DNA of 64,000 nucleotides, taken from contig NZ_DATJTC010000035.1 of NCBI RefSeq assembly GCF_035503745.1, positions 1 through 64,000 of the forward strand. The letters run 5' to 3'. Position numbers and translations under genes: made by a program. The stretch's first letter is position 1. The number at the start of each line of letters is the position of its first letter. A model generated the notes under the pieces. The model had not been told where the DNA came from. It was given only the letters and a program-made list of their open reading frames with translations, and did no database searches. Of this stretch, positions 7,876 through 16,050 are shown one piece after another. The DNA comes from Dyella_B sp035503745 (GTDB lineage: Bacteria > Pseudomonadota > Gammaproteobacteria > Xanthomonadales > Rhodanobacteraceae).

Positions 7876-9882
7876 TCAACCGGCCAATCGTTGCCTGGGC
7901 ATGCCATGCAGGCGCAGGCTGAACGCCACGCCCGATCCATCTTCGAGATTGCGGGCGGCGGCAAGGCCACCGTGCCGTTCCGCGACCAGGCGCACCACAT
8001 AAAGGCCCAATCCCAGATGCGGCGCGTCGCCGGGCGTGGCTTTGTCGCGCAGGCTGACCAGCGAATCGAACAGCCGCCCCTGCATCGCCGCCGGCAACGG
8101 CGGGCCCTGGTTGGCCAGCTCGATCTCCGCGCCACCCTCGACGGCGCGCAGGCTCAGCCGCAACCAGCCATCGGCAGGCGTGAACGACAAGGCGTTGTCG
8201 AACAATTTGTCCAGCGCCTGCGCGATGAGTTCGGGCGCGCCGTGCAGGTGGACGGGCTGGTCAGGCAGCGCGCAATCGAGCTGGCGCATGCCGGCCAGGG
8301 GGCGATAGGCGTCCGCGCAACCGCGCACCACATCGACCAGATCCACGTCCTCCGGCTCGGCCGCGGCGATCGCGCGTTCCATCCGGCTGGCTTCGCTCAT
8401 CGCGCGCACCAGCGTGCCCAGGCGCGCAACCCCGTCGCGCGCGCGGGCCAGGTAAGGCTGGGCCTCGTTGGAGAGTTCGGCGTGCTCAAGGTTGTCCAGC
8501 GAGGATTTCACGATCGCCAGCGGCGTATTGAGTTCGTGCGACAGCTTCGACGCCAGCGTGCGCAAGTAGTCGGTATAGCCGCCGACAGCTTCGAACAGAC
8601 GCTGGAAGCTTCGCGCCAGGTCGCCGATTTCGTCGTCGGACTGCGCCATCGGAAATTGGCCCTGGATCATCTGGCCGTCCAGACGTCCATCGTTGATCTG
8701 CGCGCGCTCCACCGCGTCGCGCAAGCGACTTAGGCGCAAGCTCAGGCGCGTGGCGAACAGCAGCAGGATCGCGCCGGCCACCAGCATCACGCCGAAGCTG
8801 GTAAGCAACAGGCTGAGGAACGCGCGGTTGGCCAGCAACGGCACCGCGCGGCTGGCCTGCTCCAGCAGCAGCACGCCGACCACGCTGTGATCGCGCTCCA
8901 CCGGCACGGCGGTGGCCAGCACCACGCTGTCGCGCTGCTCGCCCTGGCGCCAGATCGCGGTGGGCTGGCCCGCGCGCGCGCCCTGCACTTCGGGCAGATC
9001 CAGGCGCGGCGCGTCGGAGGTCCAGGGTTCGGCATCCTCCAGCGGATTGGCGAGCAGCGAACGGTACACGAACGACGACAGCCAGCCCGGCTGCGGCCCG
9101 GTGGTGGACAAGCGTCCGGTCTGCGCCAGCAGCCAGCCGGCCGGCGCCAGCAGGCGCGCGCGCGTATCCTCGGGCGCGAGGCGCGAAAGCTCCTGCGAAA
9201 GATCGGGCGAGTAGCGCCACAGCGGACGCACGTCCGCCGCCATCGGGTTGCCGCCGTCCACCGCCGTGTATACGCCCACACCCAGCGAAGTCAGCCCCAG
9301 GCCGCGCGGCAAGCCCAGTTCGGCGCGATAGCCGCTGCCGTCCTCTTGCCACTGGCCGGTGATGCGGTCGGGCAATTCGCCGCTGGGGGGATCCAGCGGC
9401 AACGCCGTGAAGGCACCCGGTGCCGCGCTGGCCAGCAGGTAACGCCGGTGCTGGTCGCCCTGGTACAGATCCAAGATCACATGATCGGCCGACAACGCAT
9501 TGGGATCGGCCGCGTCCGCGCGCGTGCGGCGGCTGACGCGCACGTCGATGTAGAGATAGAAGCCGTTGTCGTCCTCGGCCAGCAGCAGCTTGGCGTTCTT
9601 GCCCAGCGACTGGCTCCATGGCGTCATCGGCGCCCAGTCGTCGCCATAGCCATCCACCGTGATGGGGCTGACCGCCTGCTGTACGTACCACCCCTTGCCC
9701 GCCAGCGGCAGCGGCGCGTCGGTGACGGCAAGGCTGCGCGCCACGGCGGTGGCCGTCGCCATCAGCGCCTGCTCCTGGCCCTGGCGCAGCAAGGTTTCCA
9801 TCTGGCGCACATACAACCAGCCCGCCACGGGCAGCGCCAGCGTGCAGAGCGCAACGAGCAGCAGTTTGTGGCGCAGGGTCAT
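7876..9882 (-). CDS. PdsS-like sensor histidine kinase
   Basis: A 668-aa membrane kinase of the type called 'proteobacterial dedicated sortase system histidine kinase'. Order: TM1 at about 5-25; a periplasmic part starting with a CBM9/DOMON-like domain (about 65-190, with ITVDGYGDDW and FYLYIDVRV); TM2 at about 355-380; HAMP; HisKA with KLSHELNTPLAI; and HATPase with LFDNALSF and LGLGLYVV. The sensor domain suggests binding of a sugar-like or other envelope ligand. It is the last gene of the operon, 36 bases after the secreted-protein gene. The family name is from recall of the conserved regulator and kinase pair; no sortase is nearby. Confidence 0.8.
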   Translation of the reverse strand: MTLRHKLLLVALCTLALPVAGWLYVRQMETLLRQGQEQALMATATAVARSLAVTDAPLPLAGKGWYVQQAVSPITVDGYGDDWAPMTPWSQSLGKNAKLLLAEDDNGFYLYIDVRVSRRTRADAADPNALSADHVILDLYQGDQHRRYLLASAAPGAFTALPLDPPSGELPDRITGQWQEDGSGYRAELGLPRGLGLTSLGVGVYTAVDGGNPMAADVRPLWRYSPDLSQELSRLAPEDTRARLLAPAGWLLAQTGRLSTTGPQPGWLSSFVYRSLLANPLEDAEPWTSDAPRLDLPEVQGARAGQPTAIWRQGEQRDSVVLATAVPVERDHSVVGVLLLEQASRAVPLLANRAFLSLLLTSFGVMLVAGAILLLFATRLSLRLSRLRDAVERAQINDGRLDGQMIQGQFPMAQSDDEIGDLARSFQRLFEAVGGYTDYLRTLASKLSHELNTPLAIVKSSLDNLEHAELSNEAQPYLARARDGVARLGTLVRAMSEASRMERAIAAAEPEDVDLVDVVRGCADAYRPLAGMRQLDCALPDQPVHLHGAPELIAQALDKLFDNALSFTPADGWLRLSLRAVEGGAEIELANQGPPLPAAMQGRLFDSLVSLRDKATPGDAPHLGLGLYVVRLVAERHGGLAAARNLEDGSGVAFSLRLHGMPRQRLAG

Positions 9883-9918
9883 TCGAAAGCGACGCGAAGC
9901 GAACGGCGACGCAAAAGG

Positions 9919-10509
9919 TTAATGGCCACGGGCATTCGGCGTCGAGCTGCATCCTGACCTGCACGACATGTAATTGGCCCTGCCTGCAATGTGGGCGAAT
10001 ATCTTGAGCAAGTTCGAACGTTCCGGATCGGCATCGGCCACGGTCATCGACCAACTCACTCGCACGCCGCTGGACGTGGGAGGCTCGCAAAAGACCACCG
10101 CATCGTCCTCATGGTCCGAGCCGCGGTAGAACACTCCCTTGCAGACCATGTTTGCCGACGCGACGATGGGCAGCGGTTCAATCGTCGCCTTCGGATCGCG
10201 CTGCATGTATTGCCGGCGATCAGCATCAAGTTCAGCCTGGAGCGTTGGCAGCGTTCGATCCCAAACGTTGAGCAAGATCACCCGCTCCGGCTTTCCGGTC
10301 CATTCGCCTTGATACAGCGCCAAATTGACACCGATGGCCTTGGCATACGTGCAACAGTCCGACGTCCAGCCTTGCGGAACGTCCGCCATGATGCCCCACC
10401 CGGCTTTGCCGCTGCCTCCATAGACAAGCACGCCGCCGCCTTGATCGTTTGCGACTGCCGCCCCAACCAGGACAAACAGCGCAAAGAGCGCCAAAACGAC
10501 CCGAATCAC
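9919..10509 (-). CDS. secreted cysteine-containing protein of unknown function
   Basis: Not recognised. The 196-aa protein begins with a clear Sec signal (IRVVLALFALFVLVGAAVA, shown in full as 19 residues). Its mature part has six cysteines (SDCCTY, MVCK, VFCE, MSCRSGC), which suggests periplasmic or surface disulfides. GTG at 10509 is preferred because it overlaps the upstream regulator stop as GTGA; GTG at 10518 is the alternative. Its position between a response regulator and its kinase suggests a signal or accessory role in that pathway, which is inference. Confidence 0.75.
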   Translation of the reverse strand: MIRVVLALFALFVLVGAAVANDQGGGVLVYGGSGKAGWGIMADVPQGWTSDCCTYAKAIGVNLALYQGEWTGKPERVILLNVWDRTLPTLQAELDADRRQYMQRDPKATIEPLPIVASANMVCKGVFYRGSDHEDDAVVFCEPPTSSGVRVSWSMTVADADPERSNLLKIFAHIAGRANYMSCRSGCSSTPNARGH

Positions 10510-11195
10510 GGACGCCACCGGTAACCCACGCCGTGCACGGTCTCGATGGCATCGAAGTCCGCCGCCACCGCAATGAATTTCTTGCGGATGCGCTTGATGT
10601 GCGAGGTAATGGTGGCGTCATCCACCACCAGCTCCGCCTCGCGCATCAGCTGGTCGCGGTTTTTCACGTGGCCGGGAAAACGCACCAGCGTGTGCACCAT
10701 CCAGAACTCGGTCACGGTAAGCGGCACTTCCACGTCGTTCCAGCTTACGCGCATGCGCTCGGATTCGAGCTTGAGCGGGCCATGCCCGATCACCGTTTCG
10801 CTCGATGCCGGCGCCTTCAGCGATTCGATCCGGCGGAACAGCGCGGCAATGCGCGCGGCCAGCTGATGCAGGCTGGTGTCCTTGCTGAGGTAGTCGTCGG
10901 CGCCCAGGCGCAGGCCGGAAATCACGTCGAAATCCGAATCCCGCGCGGTGAGGAAAATGATCGGCAAGGTCGCCGAGCGTGCGCGCAGCTCGCGGCACAG
11001 ATCGAACCCGCCTTCCGGCTCGTCGCCCAGGCCGATGTCGATGATCACCAGCTCCGGCAGGCGTATGCCGAATGCGTTGGAAGCCTCCTGGCGCGAACCG
11101 TAGCCGCGCGTGTCGTAGCCGAACCGATTGAGCGCCTCCACATAGTTGGCGCGGATCAGCGGCTCATCTTCGACGATGGCAATGTTGCGTCCCAT
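10506..11195 (-). CDS. PdsR-like response regulator (OmpR family)
   Basis: A 229-aa regulator with a receiver domain (acidic pocket E9-D10, phospho-Asp D53 in VIIDIGLGDEPEGG, LTARD, and K in LSKDTS) and a C-terminal OmpR/PhoB winged helix (about 130-229). The sequence GGFDLCRELRARS and the long LTVTEFWMVHTL linker match the 'dedicated sortase system' regulator family. ATG at 11195 is chosen because the receiver begins at once (MGRNIAIVEDE). It heads a three-gene leftward operon. The target genes are not visible here. Confidence 0.83.
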   Translation of the reverse strand: MGRNIAIVEDEPLIRANYVEALNRFGYDTRGYGSRQEASNAFGIRLPELVIIDIGLGDEPEGGFDLCRELRARSATLPIIFLTARDSDFDVISGLRLGADDYLSKDTSLHQLAARIAALFRRIESLKAPASSETVIGHGPLKLESERMRVSWNDVEVPLTVTEFWMVHTLVRFPGHVKNRDQLMREAELVVDDATITSHIKRIRKKFIAVAADFDAIETVHGVGYRWRP

Positions 11196-11374
11196 GGCGT
11201 GCGGATTCCTCGTGATGATGGCGCGCAGGTTGCTATGCGGGTCGCGCTTGCGCAAGCCGGGTGGGGCTTTTGCCCGCGTTCTGCCAGATTCCATCGGCCG
11301 ATCGCCCCGCTGGCGCCGGTTGGCGCGCCGGGCTGGGGTGTGTGATAGCCCCAAGCCCACACCGGACCGACCTC

Positions 11375-11488
11375 ATGCGCGCCGACCCCTCGATCGACCC
11401 CAACGCCGAACTCCGCGGCTTTGAGCCTTTGCGCGTGATGCTGGCCCTGGGTGCGCTGGTGCTGGGCCTGCTGTTGAGTCTCCCCTGA
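11375..11488 (+). CDS. possible 37-aa single-pass membrane protein
   Basis: The frame starts MRADPSIDPNAEL and ends in a hydrophobic segment (VMLALGALVLGLLLSLP), as in small membrane proteins with an N-out or N-in polar head. No strong ribosome-binding site precedes the ATG at 11375. It is divergent from the regulator gene and followed 140 bases later by a strong terminator, which supports a rightward transcript. It could be chance coding. Confidence 0.35.
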   Translation: MRADPSIDPNAELRGFEPLRVMLALGALVLGLLLSLP

Positions 11489-11625
11489 CCGTGTTCTGGT
11501 AGCAGCCGTGGAAGGTAAGGGTGCGATGGGCCGGCAAGGACGCGGGCCCGTCGCACCGCCGGATGAGCCGCCGCCAAAACCGCGCTTCCAAGCCGTATCC
11601 CGATCATTCCCGACCGACGTTCCTT

Positions 11626-11656
11626 TCCCCTCCACGCTTGCGGAGGGGATTTTTTT
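11626..11656 (+). terminator. rho-independent terminator
   Basis: A 7-bp stem CCCCTCC/GGAGGGG with loop ACGCTTGC, then A and seven Ts. It is a strong plus-strand terminator with no recognised upstream gene other than the small frame at 11375-11488. Confidence 0.85.
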
Positions 11657-11673
11657 GAGCGGCCGTAAATTTT

Positions 11674-11689
11674 TTCCCGAATTCGGGAA
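11674..11689. promoter_or_regulatory. perfect 16-bp palindrome, possible operator
   Basis: TTCCCGAATTCGGGAA is fully self-complementary and follows a T-rich stretch. It lies just upstream of the segment that ends in the terminator at 11851-11890. It may be an operator for that transcript; no cognate regulator is known. Confidence 0.4.
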
Positions 11690-11699
11690 CCAACCGGAT

Positions 11700-11890
11700 C
11701 CGACCCTGTCCCAATTATCGGCAGGCGCGTGATCCATAAGCCGTGGAACTCGCCCTGGTCTGGAACGACGGCCGAGCCTCCCGTCCTCCAGTCCCGGACA
11801 AGTCGCTTCTGCCGAAGGTGTCTCCTCTAGCGTCTTTCGACGCCCCTCCAGCCCGGCGCAGACTTCCCCCTGTGCCGGGCCTTTCTTTTT
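11700..11890 (+). ncRNA. candidate small RNA (unidentified)
   Basis: About 190 bases with no reading frame of note, ending in a strong terminator. Internal hairpins are GCGTC-TTTC-GACGC near 11830 and CTTC-TGCC-GAAG near 11810. The 5' end is a guess; AATTAT near 11714 could be a -10. SRP RNA, tmRNA and RNase P signature sequences are not present. 6S RNA cannot be excluded by eye. Confidence 0.35.
11851..11890 (+). terminator. rho-independent terminator
   Basis: GCCCGGCGCA and TGTGCCGGGC pair across an 11-base spacer and are followed by CTTTCTTTTT. The T-rich tail is on the plus strand. On the minus strand it lies 22 bases after the rpe stop and may also help stop rpe transcripts. Confidence 0.8.
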
Positions 11891-11911
11891 CCTGGTCTCA
11901 CCCGGCGCCGT

Positions 11912-12580
11912 TCAGCCGACGCTGGCGTGCATGCGCTGAATCACTGCCTGATAGTCGGGCGCATTGAAGATGGCCGAGCCGGCCACGAAGGTATCGGCGC
12001 CGGCGGCGGCGATCTGGCCGATGTTGTCGGCGGTGACGCCGCCATCCACTTCCAGGCGGATCGCGCGGCCGCTTTCGTCGATGCGGCGGCGCACTTGCCG
12101 CAGCTTGTCCAGCGCCGAGGGAATGAATTTCTGCCCGCCGAAGCCCGGGTTCACCGACATGATCAGGATCAGGTCCAGCTTGTCCAGCACGTGGTCGAGC
12201 CAGTTCAGCGGCGTGGCCGGATTGAACACCAGGCCCGCTTCGCAGCCCGAATCCTTGATCAGGCCCAGGGTACGGTCCACGTGCTCGCTCGCTTCCGGAT
12301 GGAAGCTGATGCCGTTGGCGCCGGCCTTGGCGAAGTCCGGCACGATGCGATCCACCGGCTTGACCATCAGGTGCACGTCGATGTGCGCGGCAATGCCGTA
12401 ATCGCGCAGCGCCTTGAGCACCATCGGGCCCATGGTGAGGTTGGGCACGTAGTGGTTGTCCATCACATCGAAGTGCACCCAGTCGCCGCCGGCGGCCAGC
12501 ACCTTGGCGGTGTCCTCGCCCAGCCGCGCGAAATCGGCGGAAAGGATGGAGGGGGCGATAATCGTCGATTGCTTGCTCAT
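11912..12580 (-). CDS. rpe: ribulose-phosphate 3-epimerase
   Basis: Interconverts ribulose 5-phosphate and xylulose 5-phosphate in the pentose phosphate pathway. The 222-aa TIM barrel has IAPSILSADFARLG, HFDVMDNHYVPNLT, HIDVHLMV, MSVNPGFGGQKF and LEVDGGV. The metal-binding His and Asp residues lie in HFDVMD, DVHLM and EVDGG. The ATG at 12580 (MSKQSTIIAPS) fits the family start. Transketolase, its pathway partner, lies 3.5 kb to the right. Confidence 0.96.
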   Translation of the reverse strand: MSKQSTIIAPSILSADFARLGEDTAKVLAAGGDWVHFDVMDNHYVPNLTMGPMVLKALRDYGIAAHIDVHLMVKPVDRIVPDFAKAGANGISFHPEASEHVDRTLGLIKDSGCEAGLVFNPATPLNWLDHVLDKLDLILIMSVNPGFGGQKFIPSALDKLRQVRRRIDESGRAIRLEVDGGVTADNIGQIAAAGADTFVAGSAIFNAPDYQAVIQRMHASVG

Positions 12581-12721
12581 GGCGAACCTTGGCCTTGGGG
12601 ACTGGAAGACGGCCGTCGATACCGCGCCGCTGAAGATGCATCGAAACATTTGCCGCAAGCGGCGATTTTGCCATGCGGCCGAACTTGGCGCCCCCGCCGC
12701 CCCGACGGCGCGGGAACGGCG

Positions 12722-13528
12722 CTATTTGAAACCGCGTTCGGCCTTGATCCGCTCATAGGCCGCGTTGATCTCGCTCGCACGCGCCTCGGCGCGCTTGCGC
12801 ATCTCTTCGGGCAGGTCGCCCAGGCGATCGGGGTGGTGCTCGGAAATCAACTTGCGGTAGGCGCGCTTGATGGCACGGTCGTCCGCGTCGCGCGCGATGC
12901 CGAGCACGGCGTACGGATCGGGCCCCTGCGTCGTGCGCTGCGGCGGCACATAGCCGCCGGCATGCGCCCCTCGCGCGCCGCGCGCGCCGGCCGCGCCCTG
13001 CCACACGTAACCCTTCATGGCCATCAGCGCCATCAGTTCCATGTCGCTGATGCGCAACGCAAACGCCAGTTGCCGCAGGATTGCCATTTTCTCGGGCGAG
13101 GGATTGCCTTCGGCCAGCACCGTTTCGATCACCACGTCCAGCACTGGAAACGCGTGGTCGCGGCGCAGGCCCACCCATTGGCGCAAGGCGTTGATCGGGC
13201 CGGTGACGTCAAATTCCGGCTGCTTGCCCGTGTTGAAGGCCTGGATGGCGATCTGGCGGTGGCTGTTGTCCAGCCCCATGCGCGCCATCAGGCGCTCGAT
13301 CACGGCGATTTCGGCTTCCGACACGCGCCCGTCCGACTTGGCGACTGCCCCAAGCAAGGCGAACAGCGGGGAGACGTAGCCGCCCGATTCGGGGATCGCG
13401 CTGCGGCGCTGATTGAAGCGCAGGTTGTCGAACACGAAGCCCAGGATGGCGCCCACGGCCGCGCCGACGATGCCGCGCCCCATGAACAATCCCATCACGG
13501 CGAACCAGAAGGTATAGGTGTAGCTCAT
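12722..13528 (-). CDS. djlA: DnaJ-like membrane co-chaperone DjlA
   Basis: A 268-aa type III J-protein: N-terminal membrane segment (about 5-30) with the GRGIVGAAVGAILG glycine face, a TerB-like helical middle (about 50-160), a Gly/Ala-rich linker, and a C-terminal J domain with HHPDRLG. It stimulates DnaK at the inner membrane in other bacteria. Its ATG overlaps the cytochrome stop (ATGA), so the two genes are coupled. Confidence 0.92.
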   Translation of the reverse strand: MSYTYTFWFAVMGLFMGRGIVGAAVGAILGFVFDNLRFNQRRSAIPESGGYVSPLFALLGAVAKSDGRVSEAEIAVIERLMARMGLDNSHRQIAIQAFNTGKQPEFDVTGPINALRQWVGLRRDHAFPVLDVVIETVLAEGNPSPEKMAILRQLAFALRISDMELMALMAMKGYVWQGAAGARGARGAHAGGYVPPQRTTQGPDPYAVLGIARDADDRAIKRAYRKLISEHHPDRLGDLPEEMRKRAEARASEINAAYERIKAERGFK

Positions 13529-13848
13529 GGCTGCGTGGCGGCCTGTGGTTGCGGTGTCTGCGCGCTGTACCAGCGCGCCAGCTGATCCAGGTCGGCGTCG
13601 CTCACCGGGCCGATGGCCGCGCGCATCAGCGGCACGTCGCGGCTGCCGTCGCGGTAATCCTTCAGCGCCTTGCGCAGGTAATCCAGGCGCTGGCCGGCCA
13701 GGTTCGGCGCGCCGGGTATCTGCGCCATGCCCGTTTCACCGTGGCAGGCCGCGCACAGACCCAGCCGCACCGGTTTGGACGGCGTATCGGCGGCAAGCGC
13801 TGGCATGGCACAGGTCAGACCGAGTGCCGCGATCAGTACGGTTCGCAT
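13525..13848 (-). CDS. class I cytochrome c (c553-like)
   Basis: A 107-aa periplasmic cytochrome with a signal peptide ending ALAAD. The single haem site is CAACH near residue 32, and the likely distal methionine is in DVPLMRAAIG. It would carry electrons in the periplasm. The gene precedes djlA with a four-base overlap and is divergent from purC. Confidence 0.88.
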   Translation of the reverse strand: MRTVLIAALGLTCAMPALAADTPSKPVRLGLCAACHGETGMAQIPGAPNLAGQRLDYLRKALKDYRDGSRDVPLMRAAIGPVSDADLDQLARWYSAQTPQPQAATQP

Positions 13849-13956
13849 CGGTAACGGGCGATCGGCAATGGGCGGATGTAAAGCGCGCGATTCTAGCAGT
13901 GTCCGGCGCCCCGGACCGTTACAATAGCCCGCTTGTCACACCGATCGGAGCGCATT

Positions 13957-14853
13957 GTGCCCACCACCCTGCTGCAATCGAACCTGCCCGGCCTGGATCT
14001 GATCCACCGCGGCAAGGTGCGCGATGTCTATGCCCTGAGCGGCAACCGCCTGTTGATCGTAGCCAGCGACCGCCTCTCGGCCTTCGATGTGGTGCTGCCC
14101 GATCCGATTCCGGGCAAGGGCGAAATGCTTACGCAGATTTCCAATTTCTGGTTCGGCAAGACCGCCGATATCGTGCCCAACCACCTGCTGCACACGCCGC
14201 TGGAAGAGGTGCTGCCCGCGGGCACGGACCTGGCGCTTTACAGCAAGCGCGCGGTGGTCACCAAGCGCTTGAAGCCGGTGCCGGTGGAAGCGATCGCGCG
14301 CGGCTACCTGATCGGCTCGGGCTGGAAGGACTACCAGGCCACCGGTTCGCTGTGCGGCATCCGGCTGCCGGCGGGGTTGCGCCAGGCCCAGCAGCTGCCC
14401 GAACCGATCTTCACCCCCTCGACCAAGGCCGCGGTGGGCGATCACGACGAAAACGTGAGCTTCGACGCCGTCGTCGAAGCCGTCGGCGAGGACCTGGCCG
14501 AGCAAGTGCGTCACGCCACGCTCGCCATCTACAAGTGGGCCGCGGCCTTCGCCGCCGAACGCGGCATCATCATTGCCGACACCAAGTTCGAGTTCGGCAC
14601 CGACGAGCACGGCAAGCTGTATGTGATGGACGAAATGCTCACACCCGATTCCTCGCGCTTCTGGCCGGCCGACCAATACCAGGTCGGCATCAGCCCGCCG
14701 AGCTACGACAAGCAGTTCGTGCGTGACTACCTGGAAACGCTGGACTGGAACAAGCAGGCGCCCGGCCCGAAGGTTCCCGCCGAGGTAATCGAGGGTACCG
14801 CCGCGAAATACGCCCAGGCGCTGCAACGCCTGGCCGGCTTCACGCTGGACTAA
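13957..14853 (+). CDS. purC: phosphoribosylaminoimidazole-succinocarboxamide synthase
   Basis: SAICAR synthase of purine synthesis. The 298-aa protein is the longer form found in xanthomonads and yeast. Motifs: HRGKVRDVY, ASDRLSAFDVVLP, KRLKPVPVEAIARGYL, DTKFEFG and DEMLTPDSSRFWP. GTG at 13957 is chosen: it follows GGAG by six bases and starts PTTLLQSN like relatives. The 13933 ATG has no support. Confidence 0.95.
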   Translation: MPTTLLQSNLPGLDLIHRGKVRDVYALSGNRLLIVASDRLSAFDVVLPDPIPGKGEMLTQISNFWFGKTADIVPNHLLHTPLEEVLPAGTDLALYSKRAVVTKRLKPVPVEAIARGYLIGSGWKDYQATGSLCGIRLPAGLRQAQQLPEPIFTPSTKAAVGDHDENVSFDAVVEAVGEDLAEQVRHATLAIYKWAAAFAAERGIIIADTKFEFGTDEHGKLYVMDEMLTPDSSRFWPADQYQVGISPPSYDKQFVRDYLETLDWNKQAPGPKVPAEVIEGTAAKYAQALQRLAGFTLD

Positions 14854-14925
14854 ACCCACCTATCTATTCTCCCGGAGCGGCGCACGCGGATGATGTCACG
14901 GCAATCCCGGCACGAGGCACGCAGC

Positions 14926-15399
14926 ATGCGCGACTGGCTGGACAGCTACAGTCGTGATCATCAGCATCCGGTCAACCAGGCGTTGCACTGGATCTGCGTG
15001 CCGTTGATCGTGTGGAGCGCCATCGCCATGCTGTGGACCGCGCCGGTGCCGCCCTCACTGCTGCGTCCTGGCGCGTGGTCGGTGTTCGCCATCGTGCTGG
15101 CGTTTACGTGGTATTGGAAACATTCGCATTGGCTTGGCGGCGCATTGCTGATCGTGTTGAGCTTGTTTGCGCTCAGCTGCTGGGGCCTGTTGCAGCGGGT
15201 CGGTGCGATGCATCTGCTGCAGCTGGGCATCGGCGTGTTTGTGCTGGCCTGGATCGGGCAGTTCGTCGGCCACCTGTTCGAGGGGCGTCGCCCGAGCTTC
15301 TTTACCGACTTGGCTTACCTTCTGGTTGGGCCGGCATGGCTGATGGATAAACTGCTGCGTCGCCTGGGTCTGAAGGATGCTCTGAATAATTCTTCGTAG
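14926..15399 (+). CDS. Mpo1-like (DUF962) membrane protein
   Basis: A 157-aa protein with four membrane segments. It opens MRDWLDSYSRDHQHPVNQALHW, of which HQHPVNQALHW is the DUF962 His motif, and has GQFVGHLFEGRRPSF near residue 120. Yeast Mpo1 of this family oxidises 2-hydroxy fatty acids; the activity here is not shown. ATG 14926 has GAGG eight bases upstream; ATG 14890 or 14893 are alternatives. The last eight codons and the stop lie in a MITE-like repeat (15373-15477), so the original C-terminus has been replaced. Confidence 0.82.
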   Translation: MRDWLDSYSRDHQHPVNQALHWICVPLIVWSAIAMLWTAPVPPSLLRPGAWSVFAIVLAFTWYWKHSHWLGGALLIVLSLFALSCWGLLQRVGAMHLLQLGIGVFVLAWIGQFVGHLFEGRRPSFFTDLAYLLVGPAWLMDKLLRRLGLKDALNNSS

Positions 15400-15477
15400 G
15401 TGTCACCCGCACCATAAATTGACTTGATGGGGTGATGTCCAGAAGGCCACCTGCGAAGCATGAATCAGAGCATCCTT
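15373..15477. mobile_element. 105-bp MITE-like element with 30-bp terminal inverted repeats
   Basis: Positions 15373-15402 and 15448-15477 are inverted repeats matching at about 26 of 30 positions. The outer 13 bases are identical: AAGGATGCTCTGA and TCAGAGCATCCTT. They enclose 45 bases with no coding capacity. No clear target duplication is visible. The left arm encodes the C-terminus (KDALNNSS) and stop of the Mpo1-like gene. The transposase family is not identified. Confidence 0.6.
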
Positions 15478-15488
15478 AAGGAAACCGC

Positions 15489-15902
15489 ATGACAAGCGTG
15501 CTTACGCTGCTCAGCAGCCTCATCTGGTGGGTATTGTTCAGCAGCGTGGGGGCCGTGTTGCCCGCCGTGATCGCGTGGATCGTGTTGCGCTGGAGCGAGC
15601 GAGCGCCGGTGGTGTTCAACCGCGTTTACCTGGCGTGCCTGGTCTGGTGCCTGCTGACCTTGCTGATCGGCGCCGTGGCGGCCGTGCATGTAGGCGTGAC
15701 GCGCGCACCGTTCGGGCCGCTGATCGTCAGCGGTACGTTTCGCGCAGCGCTGGTGCTGTCGATGCTGGTGGGTGTCGCGGCGCTGTGGCGGTTGATTCCG
15801 CGCGTCGATGCGCGGCGTATCCGCGCGGGTAGCGCGTGCGTGGCGGTGGGCGTGGTGATGGCGATTGCGTTTGGGGTGGCCACGACATTGGCGAGCGTTT
15901 GA
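15489..15902 (+). CDS. integral membrane protein of unknown function
   Basis: Not recognised. The 137-aa protein has four hydrophobic segments (about 5-35, 45-70, 80-100 and 112-135) and few charged residues. AAGGAAA lies just before the ATG. It starts 12 bases after the MITE-like element and may share a transcript with the upstream Mpo1-like gene. Confidence 0.7.
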   Translation: MTSVLTLLSSLIWWVLFSSVGAVLPAVIAWIVLRWSERAPVVFNRVYLACLVWCLLTLLIGAVAAVHVGVTRAPFGPLIVSGTFRAALVLSMLVGVAALWRLIPRVDARRIRAGSACVAVGVVMAIAFGVATTLASV

Positions 15903-16011
15903 TGGCGCAGGCGCATTAAGGCGCGCTTGCACCTTGCCGCATCATCCATCACGCCGCCGTCATGGTGGCGGGGTGTCTAGCATGGCTTCGCGAGGCCGGC
16001 TCCTCACCCCG

Positions 16012-16037
16012 GCCCTCTCCCCCGCAAGGGAGAGGGC
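16012..16037. repeat. perfect 10-bp hairpin of the CCCTCTCCC/GGGAGAGGG family
   Basis: GCCCTCTCCC-CCGCAA-GGGAGAGGGC lies 14 bases past the leftward transketolase stop. It probably stabilises or ends that mRNA. It belongs to the dispersed intergenic family seen also at 2133, 18942 and 37300. Confidence 0.55.
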
Positions 16038-16050
16038 ACCGGGCGCGGGC

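Larger units (their letters stand above)
11196..11911. other. 716-base region between pdsR-like gene and rpe
   Basis: No conventional gene. It holds a possible 37-codon membrane protein (11375-11488), two strong plus-strand terminators (11626-11656 and 11851-11890) and a perfect palindrome (11674-11689). The two terminators have no known plus-strand gene upstream, so one or two short rightward transcripts are likely. Confidence 0.5.

Noticed and set aside
11700..11890. Signal recognition particle, tmRNA or RNase P RNA
   Set aside because: Their conserved core sequences are not seen on either strand.
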